The notes: generated by a model not told the origin, from the sequence alone. 64,000 bases of DNA from an uncultured Endozoicomonas sp. (GCF_947495845.1 NZ_CANMAO010000004.1:1-64000), one strand, 5' to 3'. Numbered from the stretch's first letter, positions 8,555 through 20,210 are shown. Program-made: numbers and translations.

Positions 8555-10082
8555 AGCGCCTGAACAAGAAACCAGAAAACGAAAAGAGCCGTTGTCTGTC
8601 GGCTCGGATTGGACTTTCGAACTGCTGGAAACCTATGACCGGGAGTTTGCGCGCCTGGCAGACAAGTTCCGACTGGATACTTACCCCAACCAGATTGAAG
8701 TCATCAGTTCTGAACAAATGCTGGATGCCTACTCTTCTGTGGGTATGCCATTAATGTACAGTCACTGGAGCTATGGCAAAACATTCCTGAGTAATCAGCA
8801 GAATTATCAACAAGGTCGCATGGGGCTTGCCTACGAAATTGTGATCAATTCGGACCCCTGCATTGCCTACCTGATGGAAGAGAACACTATGCCCATGCAG
8901 GCATTGGTCATTGCCCACGCTTGTTATGGTCACAATTCTTTCTTCAAAGGCAACTACCTTTTCCGACAGTGGACGGATGCCAGCGCCATTATTGATTACC
9001 TGCTGTTCGCCAAAAAATACATCTCTCAATGTGAAGAGAAGCATGGCATCAGCGCGGTAGAAGATATTCTGGATGCCTGTCATGCGCTGATGAATCAGGG
9101 TGTAAACCGTTATCAGCGGGCAACACCCATGTCTGCAGAGCAAGAAAAAGCACAGGCAGAGGAACGGGCAGAATACATACAACGGAACCTGAATGATCTC
9201 TGGCGAACCATTCCTGTTCGTGAAAGCGAGATTGAAAGGCAGGAGAAGCGTTTCCCAAAAGATCCGGAAGAAAACATTCTCTATTTTATTGAGAAGAATG
9301 CACCGTTACTGGAAACCTGGCAGCGGGAAATCATCCGAATTGTTCGCAAGGTAGCTCAGTACTTTTATCCACAGCGCCAGACACAGGTGATGAACGAGGG
9401 CTGGGCCAGCTTCTGGCACTACAACCTGATGCATGAGATGTACGATGAAGGGCTGATTACCGAAGGCTTCATTATGGAATTTCTGCATTCTCACTCCAGT
9501 GTCGTTTTCCAGCCAGAGTTTGATGACCCACGTTACAGTGGTATCAATCCATACACTCTGGGCTTCAATATCTTCCGGGATATTCGCAGAATCTGTGAAG
9601 AGCCGACAGATGAAGACCGTGAATGGTTCCCGGATCTTGCCGGAACCGACTGGTTGGACGCTGTGCATTTCGCCATGCGCAATTTTAAAGATGAAGGGTT
9701 TATTCTGCAGTACCTGTCGCCTAAGGTCATGCGGGATATGCGTCTGTTCAGCATTGATGATGACGAGATCAACCCTTACCTGGAGATTGATGCCATCCAT
9801 GATGACAGCGGCTATCGCCAGCTGAGAGAAAATCTGGCAGCTCAATACAACCTCGGAAACAGGGAACCCAACCTTCAGGTGTACAACGTTGATGTGAGAG
9901 GCGATCGCTCACTAAAACTTCGACACTATATGCACCAAGGACGACCGCTGGAGGAGAAAAGCACGAACGAGATCATGAAGCACATACATCGTCTTTGGGG
10001 CTTTGATGTGAAGCTTGAGTCTGTGGACACTCAGGATCTTGTGCAATACGAGTTCAGTCTTCCAGACCCTTCTCAATCGTAA
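8541..10082 (+). CDS. ycgB: SpoVR/YcgB family protein
   Basis: A 513-residue cytoplasmic protein of the SpoVR family, named for a Bacillus sporulation gene but widespread in non-sporulating Gram-negatives, where it travels with prkA and yeaH. Conserved family segments include PLMYSHWSYGK, AHACYGHNSFFKGNYLF and MNEGWASFWHYNLM, whose His/Glu residues suggest a metal site. The start ATG at 8541 has GGAGGGAAG immediately upstream, is inside the yeaH reading frame, and gives the typical family length. Biochemical activity is unknown in general. Confidence 0.94.
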   Translation: MLEAKAPEQETRKRKEPLSVGSDWTFELLETYDREFARLADKFRLDTYPNQIEVISSEQMLDAYSSVGMPLMYSHWSYGKTFLSNQQNYQQGRMGLAYEIVINSDPCIAYLMEENTMPMQALVIAHACYGHNSFFKGNYLFRQWTDASAIIDYLLFAKKYISQCEEKHGISAVEDILDACHALMNQGVNRYQRATPMSAEQEKAQAEERAEYIQRNLNDLWRTIPVRESEIERQEKRFPKDPEENILYFIEKNAPLLETWQREIIRIVRKVAQYFYPQRQTQVMNEGWASFWHYNLMHEMYDEGLITEGFIMEFLHSHSSVVFQPEFDDPRYSGINPYTLGFNIFRDIRRICEEPTDEDREWFPDLAGTDWLDAVHFAMRNFKDEGFILQYLSPKVMRDMRLFSIDDDEINPYLEIDAIHDDSGYRQLRENLAAQYNLGNREPNLQVYNVDVRGDRSLKLRHYMHQGRPLEEKSTNEIMKHIHRLWGFDVKLESVDTQDLVQYEFSLPDPSQS

Positions 10083-10089
10083 CGCTCAG

Positions 10090-10119
10090 CTGCAGGACTG
10101 ACCGTATTCAGTCCTGCAG
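10090..10119. terminator. Convergent hairpin, spoVR / CDF transporter
   Basis: A perfect 12-base inverted repeat, CTGCAGGACTGA / TCAGTCCTGCAG, with a six-base loop lies between two convergent genes. The stop codon of the minus-strand transporter is inside the stem. There is no strong T-run. Confidence 0.6.
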
Positions 10120-10974
10120 AAATCTAGTTTCCAATACCGTATTTTTGATCCCATAACGCTGGCTTAGTAATGCTCTGACATTCTCTTTAATCAATTCCTG
10201 ATCCTTAGCCCTTAACAGGATTTGGGCATCCAGATAGACATGCCTGTCGTCAAGCTGCCAGATATGCAGCTGCTCTACCTGCTCAATGCCATCTAACGCT
10301 CCAATCTTTGATTTGACTCGATCAATATTGATACCTTTTGGAACCCCCTGCATCAGAATACTAATGCAACGCCTGAACAATTTTGTGCCATTGAACAGCA
10401 CATATATTGAAATGCCCAGCGTCGCAATCACATCAAAAATATGCAGCTGATAATTAATCATTAACACCGCGGCAATAATAACCACGAGAGAAGCTACAGA
10501 ATCAGAGGCACTGTGAATAAAAACCGCATTAATATTGATACTGCCTCGAGCACCGGTCAGATACGTCAGGACGGCCGTTGCCGTATTGACCAGCAAAGCG
10601 ACACCGGCAATCCAGAGCACAACCCAGCCATCAACATCCGCAGGAGAAAAGTATTTCTCAGCCGCTTCAACGATCAGATAGACGCCCACTGCCAACAAAA
10701 TCAAACTGTTTGCCAGACCACCAAGAATATCTGCACGACAATAGCCAAATGTCATGTGTGAATTCGGAGCTTTACGCCCAACCTTTCTGGCGATCAAAGC
10801 CAGCAAGATAGAGCCGGAATCACCAAGATTGTGCAACGCATCGGCTATCAAACAAAGACTGCCCGACAAACTGCCACCAAGCATCTGAACGACGCTTAAC
10901 GCCAATTTTATGATAATAGCGACGCACAATTTGCTGTCATTATCCCCAGCACAATGATGAACGTGTTCTGTCAT
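10108..10974 (-). CDS. Cation diffusion facilitator (zinc/cobalt efflux) transporter
   Basis: A 288-residue inner-membrane antiporter of the CDF family, exporting Zn2+ or related cations. About six hydrophobic segments are visible; the metal-binding motifs are HNLGD in TM2 and HSASD in TM5. The C-terminal cytoplasmic domain contains VEQLHIWQLDDRHVYLDAQIL, typical of CzcD/ZitB. The start at 10974 (MTEHVHHCAGDND) gives a short His-rich cytoplasmic leader; an earlier in-frame GTG-type start at 11055 would add a sequence without family resemblance. Confidence 0.9.
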   Translation of the reverse strand: MTEHVHHCAGDNDSKLCVAIIIKLALSVVQMLGGSLSGSLCLIADALHNLGDSGSILLALIARKVGRKAPNSHMTFGYCRADILGGLANSLILLAVGVYLIVEAAEKYFSPADVDGWVVLWIAGVALLVNTATAVLTYLTGARGSININAVFIHSASDSVASLVVIIAAVLMINYQLHIFDVIATLGISIYVLFNGTKLFRRCISILMQGVPKGINIDRVKSKIGALDGIEQVEQLHIWQLDDRHVYLDAQILLRAKDQELIKENVRALLSQRYGIKNTVLETRFLQD

Positions 10975-11333
10975 CAATACTTTCTCTTGGTGAAAGGAGC
11001 TAGTAATTCTAGTTCGCCAGTAAAATTTGACACTCGAGATGCAGCAAAAAACCACATAAATAATTAGCGTTCAATCGATTGCTTGGCTTTTTATGAGAAA
11101 TCAGAACATAAAGCCATACCAACACTGTTAAAAAGGCAATTTATGATGTTATATTGTAAATTCCCTTCGCATGTAGACTGATAGATCAACCCCGACTCAG
11201 TCAGAAATGGAGGGATAAAGTGACACGGAAGACACTTTTGAAAAATAACAATGAATAACCAAAAAAAACAACAACAAGGGTTGCAGTTTCTCAGCAGTTC
11301 CTTCAATGTAATATTTGAAGGTAAATAAGCTGT
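10975..11333. other. Divergent intergenic region, CDF transporter / cold-shock gene
   Basis: About 360 A+T-rich bases hold the promoters of the two divergent genes. An A-rich stretch with repeated CAA units (about 11255-11280) precedes the cold-shock gene and could be part of a long leader like those of cspA-type mRNAs. I see no conserved motif that proves this. Confidence 0.35.
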
Positions 11334-11639
11334 ATGGAAGCGACCAAGAAGGAAATGGAAGCTATGCTGGTAGGTACAGTCAAATGGTTCAACAACCCAA
11401 AGGGTTATGGCTTTATTCAGGCCATGGAAGAGACAGAGAATCAGGATGTTCTGATCCATTATTCTGTCATTGATATGGAAGGCTTCAAGACTCTGAAAGC
11501 TGGCCAGGTTGTCAACTTCGAGATTGGACACGGCCCCAAAGGGCTTATTGCTACAAAGGTTGTGCCGGATGGCAGTAGCAACACTGATGAAGCATCTTCA
11601 GGCTCACCAGCCACTCAGGAAGAGTCCGTTTCTGCCTGA
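11334..11639 (+). CDS. Cold-shock domain protein with Ser/Glu-rich tail
   Basis: A 101-residue single-strand nucleic acid-binding protein. The cold-shock domain spans about residues 11-80: GTVKWFNNPKGYGFI contains RNP1 and DVLIHYSVI corresponds to RNP2, with a Tyr in place of a usual aromatic/Phe. A 20-residue acidic, Ser-rich tail follows, absent in the classical 70-residue Csp proteins. GAAGG lies upstream of the ATG; internal ATGs at 11355 and 11364 would give the more usual N-terminus and cannot be excluded. Confidence 0.85.
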   Translation: MEATKKEMEAMLVGTVKWFNNPKGYGFIQAMEETENQDVLIHYSVIDMEGFKTLKAGQVVNFEIGHGPKGLIATKVVPDGSSNTDEASSGSPATQEESVSA

Positions 11640-11670
11640 CAGCATAAAAGTGCTCAGACAGTAACTGAAA

Positions 11671-11724
11671 GGGTATTTCTCCACAATGATCATCCTTAAT
11701 GAATAGTCATTGTGGAAATATCCC
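11671..11724 (+). terminator. Long hairpin after the cold-shock gene
   Basis: GGGTATTTCTCCACAATGA at 11671-11689 pairs almost perfectly with TCATTGTGGAAATATCCC at 11707-11724. It lies 30 bases after the cold-shock stop codon and is followed by A/T-rich sequence. It is most likely a transcription terminator or mRNA-stabilising stem. Confidence 0.6.
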
Positions 11725-11810
11725 TATTATGAAAAGAGAATAATAGTGACTATTATGTCCTGTCAGATATGCAACAACTGGCAAACCTGACAACAAATAG
11801 CCATCAATCG

Positions 11811-11840
11811 ATTTTCTTTTGGCGATTTTCTTTTGGCCAT
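11811..11840 (+). repeat. Tandem 15-bp duplication
   Basis: GATTTTCTTTTGGC occurs twice back to back (about 11812-11840) in the gap before the DUF2726 gene. It is probably a slippage product. Confidence 0.6.
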
Positions 11841-11933
11841 TGTCTCACCGTTTCAGCCTTGCATGTCTTCATACCCGCTTACGCTTTAAAATAAGTGGAT
11901 TATTGATTCATAAATCCAAAACAAGGTAGTACA

Positions 11934-12611
11934 GTGCAGCTGGACAACGTATCACTTGCTCTTTCGGGCGTTTTTTTTCTATCCTTTCTTACTGCGCTCT
12001 TCTGGCTCTACTCAAGATCCATCACAGCCACCGTTCGCCAACAACTTTTTGATAACGAAAAACGTGCTTTTCTGGGTCAACTGGATATAGCTGTCCATCG
12101 TCATCTTTTGATTCTGCCATCCCTTCCTGTGATCGATGTTCTTGAAACCAGCTGGCTAGACAAGTTGTCTCTTACCCTCCGTGCTCAAAGGTATCAGCGC
12201 TTTGATTTTACGCTCTACCATCGTAAGAACATGGAAATTGGTTGTGTTATAAACCTGATACCTTACCGTCAAAAGCAAACCGCCAAAAAATACCGGGTCT
12301 TGCGCCAACTGTGTAAGTCCGCCGATTTGCCACTACTGGAATATGAAGCAAAACCCTGGAGAGACATAACAGAACTTAGCCGAACTGTTCTTTCCAGTTG
12401 TGGCCTTGAAGACAATGATAGTCTCAACTTTGAAATCACCGCCCCCAGAGAAAAAGTGAGAGAAGTAAAAGCAATTATCGATCCAAACTGCCCGAAGTGC
12501 AAAAAGTCCATGAAGCTGAAAACGCTGACCTCTGGACCAAAAGCCGGCTTAGAATGCTGGATATGCACCAACTACCCAACCTGCACGGGGGCGAGAAAAG
12601 TGCATAGCTAA
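11934..12611 (+). CDS. Membrane-anchored DUF2726-like protein with C4 zinc finger
   Basis: A 225-residue protein beginning with one hydrophobic segment (ALSGVFFLSFLTALFWLY), followed by a DUF2726-like region (about 75-160) in which LPLLEYEAKPW is recognisable, and ending in a topoisomerase-type C4 zinc ribbon: CPKCKKSMKLKTLTSG ... CWICTNYPTC. Such zinc ribbons bind single-stranded DNA in topoisomerase I. The combination suggests a nucleic acid-associated membrane protein; its task is unknown. The start is a GTG at 11934; the preceding bases AAGGTAG provide a ribosome binding site. Confidence 0.75.
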   Translation: MQLDNVSLALSGVFFLSFLTALFWLYSRSITATVRQQLFDNEKRAFLGQLDIAVHRHLLILPSLPVIDVLETSWLDKLSLTLRAQRYQRFDFTLYHRKNMEIGCVINLIPYRQKQTAKKYRVLRQLCKSADLPLLEYEAKPWRDITELSRTVLSSCGLEDNDSLNFEITAPREKVREVKAIIDPNCPKCKKSMKLKTLTSGPKAGLECWICTNYPTCTGARKVHS

Positions 12612-12627
12612 AGCAACAACGAACAAA

Positions 12628-12648
12628 GGCCAGTAAGCATTACTGGCC
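12628..12648. terminator. Convergent hairpin, DUF2726 gene / pgm
   Basis: GGCCAGTAA / TTACTGGCC form a perfect nine-base stem with a three-base loop between two convergent genes. There is no T-run. Confidence 0.5.
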
Positions 12649-12702
12649 GTAGAGCACCTGTTCAACAGCACCTATTCAAAAACGACCATTCCCGCCCTAA
12701 AA

Positions 12703-14358
12703 CTACACGCCGCTGGCCTTAAATACTTCTGCCACCATTGCTTTTGCTTCTTCCTGAAGGCTTGCCAAATGTGCCTCCCCATCAAAGCTCTCGGTATAAA
12801 TTTTATAAACCGACTCAGTACCTGAAGGCCGAGCTGCAAACCAACCTCTGTCAGTCACCACCTTCAAACCGCCGATGGCTTCCCCATTGCCTGACGCATG
12901 GGTCAATCTTGCTGTTATTGGGTCGCCCGCCAACGTGCCCGCCTTAACCTGATCCGGGTGCAATGCAGAGAGCACCGCTTTCTGCTCACTGTTTGCCGGT
13001 GCTTCCAATCGCTGATACACCGGCGCACCGTATTTTTGTGTAAGCGCATGATAATGCTCGCCGGGATCGCTTCCGGTCACTGCGGTGATTTCTGCTGCCA
13101 GTAGTGCCATGATGAAGCCGTCTTTATCAGTACACCAAGTACCACCATCCTTTCGAAGAAAACTTGCGCCGGCACTTTCCTCGCCACCAAAGGCCATTGA
13201 GCCTGTTGATAGCCCGTCCACAAACCACTTAAAACCAACAGGCACTTCAATTACTTGCCTACCCAACCCAGCAGCCACCCGATCGATCATCGCACTGGAA
13301 ACCAGTGTCTTGCCAATGGCTGCATCAGACGACCATAACGGACGATGTGAGTATAAATATTGAATGGCGACAGACAGATAATGATTCGGGTTTAATAATC
13401 CATGGCTGCGGGTGACGATACCGTGACGATCAAAGTCCGGATCATTTCCGAAGGCAATATCAAAGTTATCCTTCAGCTTAATCAAACCGGCCATTGCACA
13501 TTCAGATGAGCAGTCCATCCGGATCTTGCCGTCTTTATCCAGATGCATAAATGAAAAGGTGGGATCTACCTTTTTACTGACCATGGTCAGATTCAATCCA
13601 TAACGCTCAGCAATCGGTTCCCAGTAATAAAGCCCTGAACCTCCCAATGGATCAACACCGATGTTCAACCCGGAACCTGCAATGGCTTCCATATCCAACA
13701 CATTCTCAAGATCCGCAACGTAGGGCGTTACATAATCGTATTGGTGCACTTTTCCACTTTGCAGCGCCTGATTGAACGTCACCCGCTTAATACCGGCCAG
13801 CTTATCAGCTATCAAATCGTTGGCACGATGTTCAATCCATTTTGTCGCTTCCGTGCCCGCTGGCCCACCGTGGGGTGGATTGTATTTAAAGCCACCGTCT
13901 TCCGGCGGGTTATGGGACGGCGTAATAACGACACCATCCGCCAGTGCTGAATGCTCGCGGTTATAGCAGACAATGGCATGAGAAATAACGGGCGTGGGCG
14001 TGTAGCCACGATCTTTATCGATCATGATCTCCAACCCATTGGCGGCAAACACTTCCACCGAACTGATTAACGCCGGCTCAGAAAGCGCATGGGTATCCAT
14101 GCCCACAAAGATGGGGCCTTCAATCCCTTGAAGGCGTCGGTATTCACAAATAGCCTGGCTAATGGCAAGAATATGAGCTTCATTAAACGAGCCATTAGCT
14201 GCGGTGCCCCGATGGCCAGAAGTACCAAAGGCCACTTTCTGCTGACTGATGCCCAGATCCGGAGTGTTCAAGGGAATAACAGTGTAATAGTCACTGATTA
14301 ACCGTGGAATATTGACCAACTGATCGTCGCTTGCGGGTTGACCGGCAAGTGGATGCAT
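12703..14358 (-). CDS. pgm: Phosphoglucomutase (alpha-D-glucose-specific)
   Basis: Interconverts glucose-1-phosphate and glucose-6-phosphate, linking glycogen/maltodextrin and nucleotide-sugar metabolism to glycolysis. The 551-residue protein has the substrate-binding FGTSGHRG near residue 44, the phosphoserine loop [12 protein letters not shown], the Mg2+-binding [10 protein letters not shown], the sugar-binding GGEESAG and the C-terminal phosphate-binding RPSGTE. Length and motif order match E. coli Pgm. It is divergent from the LamB porin gene, with a 770-base gap. Confidence 0.96.
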   Translation of the reverse strand: MHPLAGQPASDDQLVNIPRLISDYYTVIPLNTPDLGISQQKVAFGTSGHRGTAANGSFNEAHILAISQAICEYRRLQGIEGPIFVGMDTHALSEPALISSVEVFAANGLEIMIDKDRGYTPTPVISHAIVCYNREHSALADGVVITPSHNPPEDGGFKYNPPHGGPAGTEATKWIEHRANDLIADKLAGIKRVTFNQALQSGKVHQYDYVTPYVADLENVLDMEAIAGSGLNIGVDPLGGSGLYYWEPIAERYGLNLTMVSKKVDPTFSFMHLDKDGKIRMDCSSECAMAGLIKLKDNFDIAFGNDPDFDRHGIVTRSHGLLNPNHYLSVAIQYLYSHRPLWSSDAAIGKTLVSSAMIDRVAAGLGRQVIEVPVGFKWFVDGLSTGSMAFGGEESAGASFLRKDGGTWCTDKDGFIMALLAAEITAVTGSDPGEHYHALTQKYGAPVYQRLEAPANSEQKAVLSALHPDQVKAGTLAGDPITARLTHASGNGEAIGGLKVVTDRGWFAARPSGTESVYKIYTESFDGEAHLASLQEEAKAMVAEVFKASGV

Positions 14359-16665
<2,307 letters not shown>

Positions 16666-16682
16666 CATCTAACTACCGAGCC

Positions 16683-16768
16683 GTAGGTCGGTAACCCAAA
16701 GGGTTGCCGACAATCAGCACCTACAAGCCTGCGAGATGTCGGCAATTCCTTCAGAATTACCGAACTAC
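16683..16768. repeat. Family C REP-doublet element, copy 1
   Basis: Two hairpins point toward each other. The left is GGTAACCC-AAA-GGGTTGCC, the right GGCAATTC-CTTCA-GAATTACC; the outer ends are GTAGGTCGG / CCGAACTAC. It is nearly identical to the reverse complement of copy 3 at 62566-62651 and related to copy 2 at 34910-35005. It lies just after the porin stop. Confidence 0.85.
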
Positions 16769-16835
16769 AGGTTTTGCGGCAACCTCGGAGCATGAGAGCT
16801 CATACATGGTTGCTTCCAAGAGCATCAAACACAAC

Positions 16836-17270
16836 CTACCAAACCCCCAACCTCACCTGCTCCACTTCAAACTTAGCTTGTCGCTTATCCCAATGCTTGA
16901 AACGTTTACGACAATAATCGTCCAACTCATCAAAGGTCTGAAAATACAGTTCACAACCTTCGTCGATGGGGGAATCAAACTCACAGGCTTCATGGCTGTG
17001 TTCCCGGCAAATAATAGGCCGGCGTTCATAAATACCACAGCGATTATCCGGCAATAAAAACTGACAACGGGTCTGGCACAGTAGAAACCAGCCATTACTA
17101 TCTTTAAAAACATGAACACCCTGATGAGCCACTTGCCAAAGCAGCGTATCAAAAGAATAAATCGATCGAGGGGTGTCGATTTCCTGAGTGATATAAGAAC
17201 AACAAAGGGCAGTGCACTGCTCACATTTGTTGGCTTCGATCACGTCCTTGATGGGGATTCGATTAGCCAT
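16836..17270 (-). CDS. YkgJ-type cysteine-cluster protein (CxxCxxxxCC)
   Basis: A 144-residue cytoplasmic protein of the zinc/iron-chelating YkgJ family. The Cys pattern CEQCTALCC near residues 17-25 and the downstream CGIYERRPIICREHSHEACEF form the putative metal site. Members are often next to redox or radical-SAM genes; here the AmmeMemoRadiSam radical SAM gene starts 120 bases upstream on the same strand's 5' side. No function has been proven for the family. Confidence 0.85.
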   Translation of the reverse strand: MANRIPIKDVIEANKCEQCTALCCSYITQEIDTPRSIYSFDTLLWQVAHQGVHVFKDSNGWFLLCQTRCQFLLPDNRCGIYERRPIICREHSHEACEFDSPIDEGCELYFQTFDELDDYCRKRFKHWDKRQAKFEVEQVRLGVW

Positions 17271-17391
17271 AATGGGATTTTTTTTGAGTTCATCCTGAAA
17301 TCATTATTTTTATAATACGTTTCAGAGTGAATTAAGCAAACCAATCTATGAATGAAGCAGCGTAGACATCAACGCGAGCTGATAGTTCCAA

Positions 17392-18498
17392 TCAGGAAAC
17401 CATTTTGACCGGAACACGTCGACTGCCCCATGTGCCAGGCTGTGATTCAAACACCCCGGCAACCGCTGCACCACAGTTCTGGCAAGCTCCCTTGCCTTCT
17501 GATGCATCAATCCCCCACGCACCCAACACATACCAATCCCGCTCAAGCAGCACGCTGTTGCATTGGTGGCAGTGCGTGCTGCCGCCTTTACTGTCGTGAA
17601 CATTGCCCGTATAGGCGTATCGTATGCCGCTATTCAGGGCAATCTGCCGTGCTCTGGTGAGCGTAGAAGCCGGTGTTCTGGCATGGTTCATCATCTTCCA
17701 GTCCGGATGAAACGCGGTGAAGTGAATGGGTACATCCACACCCAGATTTTCAACAATCCACTGGCACATGGCGTGTAATTCCTGGTCGGAGTCGTTTTCT
17801 CCGGGAATTAATAGCGTCGTTAATTCAAACCACACCGAGGTTTCGTGCTTTAAATAGAGCAGGGTTTCTAACGTCGCCTGCAATGATGCGCCGCAGATTT
17901 TTTGATAAAAACGTTCCGTGAAGGCTTTTAAATCCACATTGGCGGCATCCATGTATCGAAAGAACGCTTCTCGCGGTTTGTCACACATATAACCCGCCGT
18001 TACGGCGACGGATTTCAGATTCCTTTCCGCCGCGGCCTGGGCAACATCAATGGCGTACTCCATAAAGATCACCGGATCGTTATAGGTAAACGCCAATGAT
18101 CGACAGCCGGTTTTTGCCGCAACGGCTGCCAGTTGTTCCGGTGAAGCTTGATCTGCCAAGGTGTCCATTTGGCGGGATTTACTCATATCCCAGTTCTGAC
18201 AAAATTTACAGGCAAGGTTGCAGCCAGCAGTTCCAAAGGAAAGCACTGGAGTACCCGGCAGAAAATGGTTCAGTGGTTTCTTTTCAATGGGATCAATACA
18301 AAAGCCGCTGGAGCGACCATAACTGGTTAACACAATCTGGTCATCTTCACAGGCTCGAACAAAACAGAGCCCTTGTTGCCCTTCTCTCAGCTTGCACGCT
18401 CTTGGGCAAACATCACACTGGATTCTGCCATCATCCAATTTATGCCAGTAGTTAGTGATTACATTACCGGCAGGTGTTGTCTCTCTCTGGGCGATCAT
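17392..18498 (-). CDS. amrS: AmmeMemoRadiSam system radical SAM enzyme
   Basis: A 368-residue radical SAM protein. The [4Fe-4S] motif CNLACKFCQNW places the ligands at Cys93, Cys97 and Cys100; an additional N-terminal cluster (CDVCPRACKLREGQQGLC) and a C-terminal CHQC ... CQNC pair are characteristic of this family, which resembles pyruvate formate-lyase activases. It is encoded divergently from the Memo-like (B) and AMMECR1-like (A) genes, completing the three-gene system. The substrate is not established. Confidence 0.92.
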   Translation of the reverse strand: MIAQRETTPAGNVITNYWHKLDDGRIQCDVCPRACKLREGQQGLCFVRACEDDQIVLTSYGRSSGFCIDPIEKKPLNHFLPGTPVLSFGTAGCNLACKFCQNWDMSKSRQMDTLADQASPEQLAAVAAKTGCRSLAFTYNDPVIFMEYAIDVAQAAAERNLKSVAVTAGYMCDKPREAFFRYMDAANVDLKAFTERFYQKICGASLQATLETLLYLKHETSVWFELTTLLIPGENDSDQELHAMCQWIVENLGVDVPIHFTAFHPDWKMMNHARTPASTLTRARQIALNSGIRYAYTGNVHDSKGGSTHCHQCNSVLLERDWYVLGAWGIDASEGKGACQNCGAAVAGVFESQPGTWGSRRVPVKMVS

Positions 18499-18557
18499 TG
18501 CCTTTGATCCTCAATCCATAAGACTATGATTATAGGTACTGCTATCGACCGCCGTTA

Positions 18558-18724
18558 TTAGAAGCTGTTTATGATCTTTTGTGAATAGCGAAAACGAGGA
18601 GAAAATGTTCCTGTTTTTCAGTTTTTTGAGGCGCATAGTGGCGCTACGCAACGAAGAAAACTGAAAAACAGGGGCGTTTTATCATCGTTTGCAGCTCGCA
18701 GAAAGATTGTGAACAGCTTCTTAG
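18558..18724. repeat. Long inverted-repeat element F between amrS and the Memo gene
   Basis: The ends TTAGAAGCTGTTTATGATCTTT and its near-complement (AAAGATTGTGAACAGCTTCTTA) bound an element whose inside holds a second perfect palindrome, CCTGTTTTTCAGTTTT / AAAACTGAAAAACAGG. Only one copy is in the window. It fills most of the divergent promoter region. Confidence 0.75.
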
Positions 18725-18765
18725 AGGATGCACGTTTAATTCTTCCAAAACCGGGGAGTTACATC

Positions 18766-19557
18766 ATGAACATTCGCCAACCCGCCGTTGCCGGGACCTT
18801 TTACCCCGGCTCGCCAGATACTCTTCAGGAAATGGTCACCACCTTACTGGCAGAAGCGCAACCGCGAGACCTTTCACCGAAGGTGATGATTGTTCCCCAT
18901 GCGGGTTTCATCTATTCCGGTCCGGTGGCCGCCAGCGCCTATCGCTTGCTGGAATCTATGAGAGACACAATCTCCAGAGTGGTTTTACTTGGTCCTGCCC
19001 ATCGGGTTGCGGTTCGAGGAATGGCGGCGCCTTCGGTGGAGGCTTTTGCGACGCCACTGGGCAATATTTCATTAGATACGGAAGCCATTAAAACATTGAG
19101 CGCCAATAGCCACGTGCACATGATGGACAAAGCCCATCAGTTTGAGCACAGCCTGGAAGTGCAGTGCCCCTTTCTACAACAATGCCTGAATGATTTTAAA
19201 TTAATCCCCATCGTGGTCGGTGATGCCTCGCCCCTGGCGGTGGCAGAAGTGATTGATCAACTGTGGGGTGGCGATGAAACTCTGATTCTGATCAGCTCCG
19301 ATCTCAGCCATTTTCATCATTACGAAGAAGCCTGCATTCGTGATAGCAAAACGGTAAAAGCCATCGAGCAATTAAGCGCCAATCTAACGGGTGGGCAGGC
19401 CTGTGGCTGCTATCCTGTGAACGGCATGCTGACGGTTGCTCAGCGCCGGGGAATGGAAGTGATTACGCTGGATGTGCGCAATTCTTATGATACCGCGGGA
19501 GACACTGTTGCGGATAAAAATAGGGTAGTGGGATATGGCGCTTTTGTTATTCAGTAG
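18766..19557 (+). CDS. amrB: AmmeMemoRadiSam system protein B (Memo family)
   Basis: A 263-residue homologue of the human MEMO1 fold, related to extradiol dioxygenases. Recognisable family segments are RQPAVAGTFYPG at the start, VPHAGFIYSGPVA, LLGPAHRV, HSLEVQCPFLQ and ISSDLSHFHHY; the His, Asp and Cys (ACGCYPVNGML) residues form the metal pocket in the family. GGGGAG precedes the ATG at 18766. The AMMECR1-like gene follows after 80 bases, so both are probably one operon. Confidence 0.92.
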   Translation: MNIRQPAVAGTFYPGSPDTLQEMVTTLLAEAQPRDLSPKVMIVPHAGFIYSGPVAASAYRLLESMRDTISRVVLLGPAHRVAVRGMAAPSVEAFATPLGNISLDTEAIKTLSANSHVHMMDKAHQFEHSLEVQCPFLQQCLNDFKLIPIVVGDASPLAVAEVIDQLWGGDETLILISSDLSHFHHYEEACIRDSKTVKAIEQLSANLTGGQACGCYPVNGMLTVAQRRGMEVITLDVRNSYDTAGDTVADKNRVVGYGAFVIQ

Positions 19558-19637
19558 CAACGCCTGATGAACCATCCAGTAAGCAATGGATTTGACGATA
19601 AAAAGCACAATCGGCTACCAATACCAGGACTTCCATT

Positions 19638-20210
19638 TTGCAGATCACACCATCGGAACACGACAAACAAGAATTACTGAGAATTGCCCGCAAAACCATC
19701 AGTAAAGGGTGTTCAGGCTTGCCCCCGGAGCTGGAATCACAGGATGATCATCTATCCGATCTGTTTAAAGAGCAGGCTGCCTGTTTTGTCACACTGCAAA
19801 AACAGGGAAACCTGCGAGGTTGCATCGGTTCAACTCAAGCCCACAGAGCCTTGTTGGATGATGTGGTTCATAATGCCTTTGCCAGTGCGTTTAGAGACCC
19901 AAGATTTCCACCCGTCACAGAAAGTGAGCTGAGCGAGATTTCTGTAGAAATATCCATTCTGACTCCCCAGGAAAAGATGGACGTCAGCGATGAGCAGGAT
20001 CTGCTGAAGCAGATACGCCCAGGGAAAGATGGCTTGCTCATTCGAAACCCTCAGTATTCAGCCACCTTTCTGCCTCAAGTCTGGCAACAGCTTCCCAACC
20101 CGAGACAGTTTCTTGCACACCTGAAAAACAAAGCCGGCATGGCGCCAGGTATCTGGCCCCAGGATATGGAATGCTTCCGCTATCAATGTTTAAAGCTAGA
20201 AGAAAACTAA
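19638..20210 (+). CDS. amrA: AmmeMemoRadiSam system protein A (AMMECR1 domain)
   Basis: A 190-residue AMMECR1-domain protein: QGNLRGCIGSTQAHRALLDDV holds the invariant RGCIGS motif, followed by AFRDPRFPPVTESEL and VEISILTPQEKM. The start is a TTG at 19638 with AGGA eight bases upstream. The Cys in RGCIGS is invariant and the three-gene association suggests a protein- or tRNA-directed modification, but this is inference. Confidence 0.92.
   Translation: MQITPSEHDKQELLRIARKTISKGCSGLPPELESQDDHLSDLFKEQAACFVTLQKQGNLRGCIGSTQAHRALLDDVVHNAFASAFRDPRFPPVTESELSEISVEISILTPQEKMDVSDEQDLLKQIRPGKDGLLIRNPQYSATFLPQVWQQLPNPRQFLAHLKNKAGMAPGIWPQDMECFRYQCLKLEEN

Noticed and set aside
11091-11531. Minus-strand frame of 146 codons
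   Set aside because: It overlaps the cold-shock gene antisense; the composition is Cys/Phe-rich in the pattern of shadow frames.
18558-18724. Element F read as a rho-independent terminator of the amrS gene
   Set aside because: It lies at the 5' side of both divergent genes, so a terminator role is not expected; its nested repeats fit a mobile element better.
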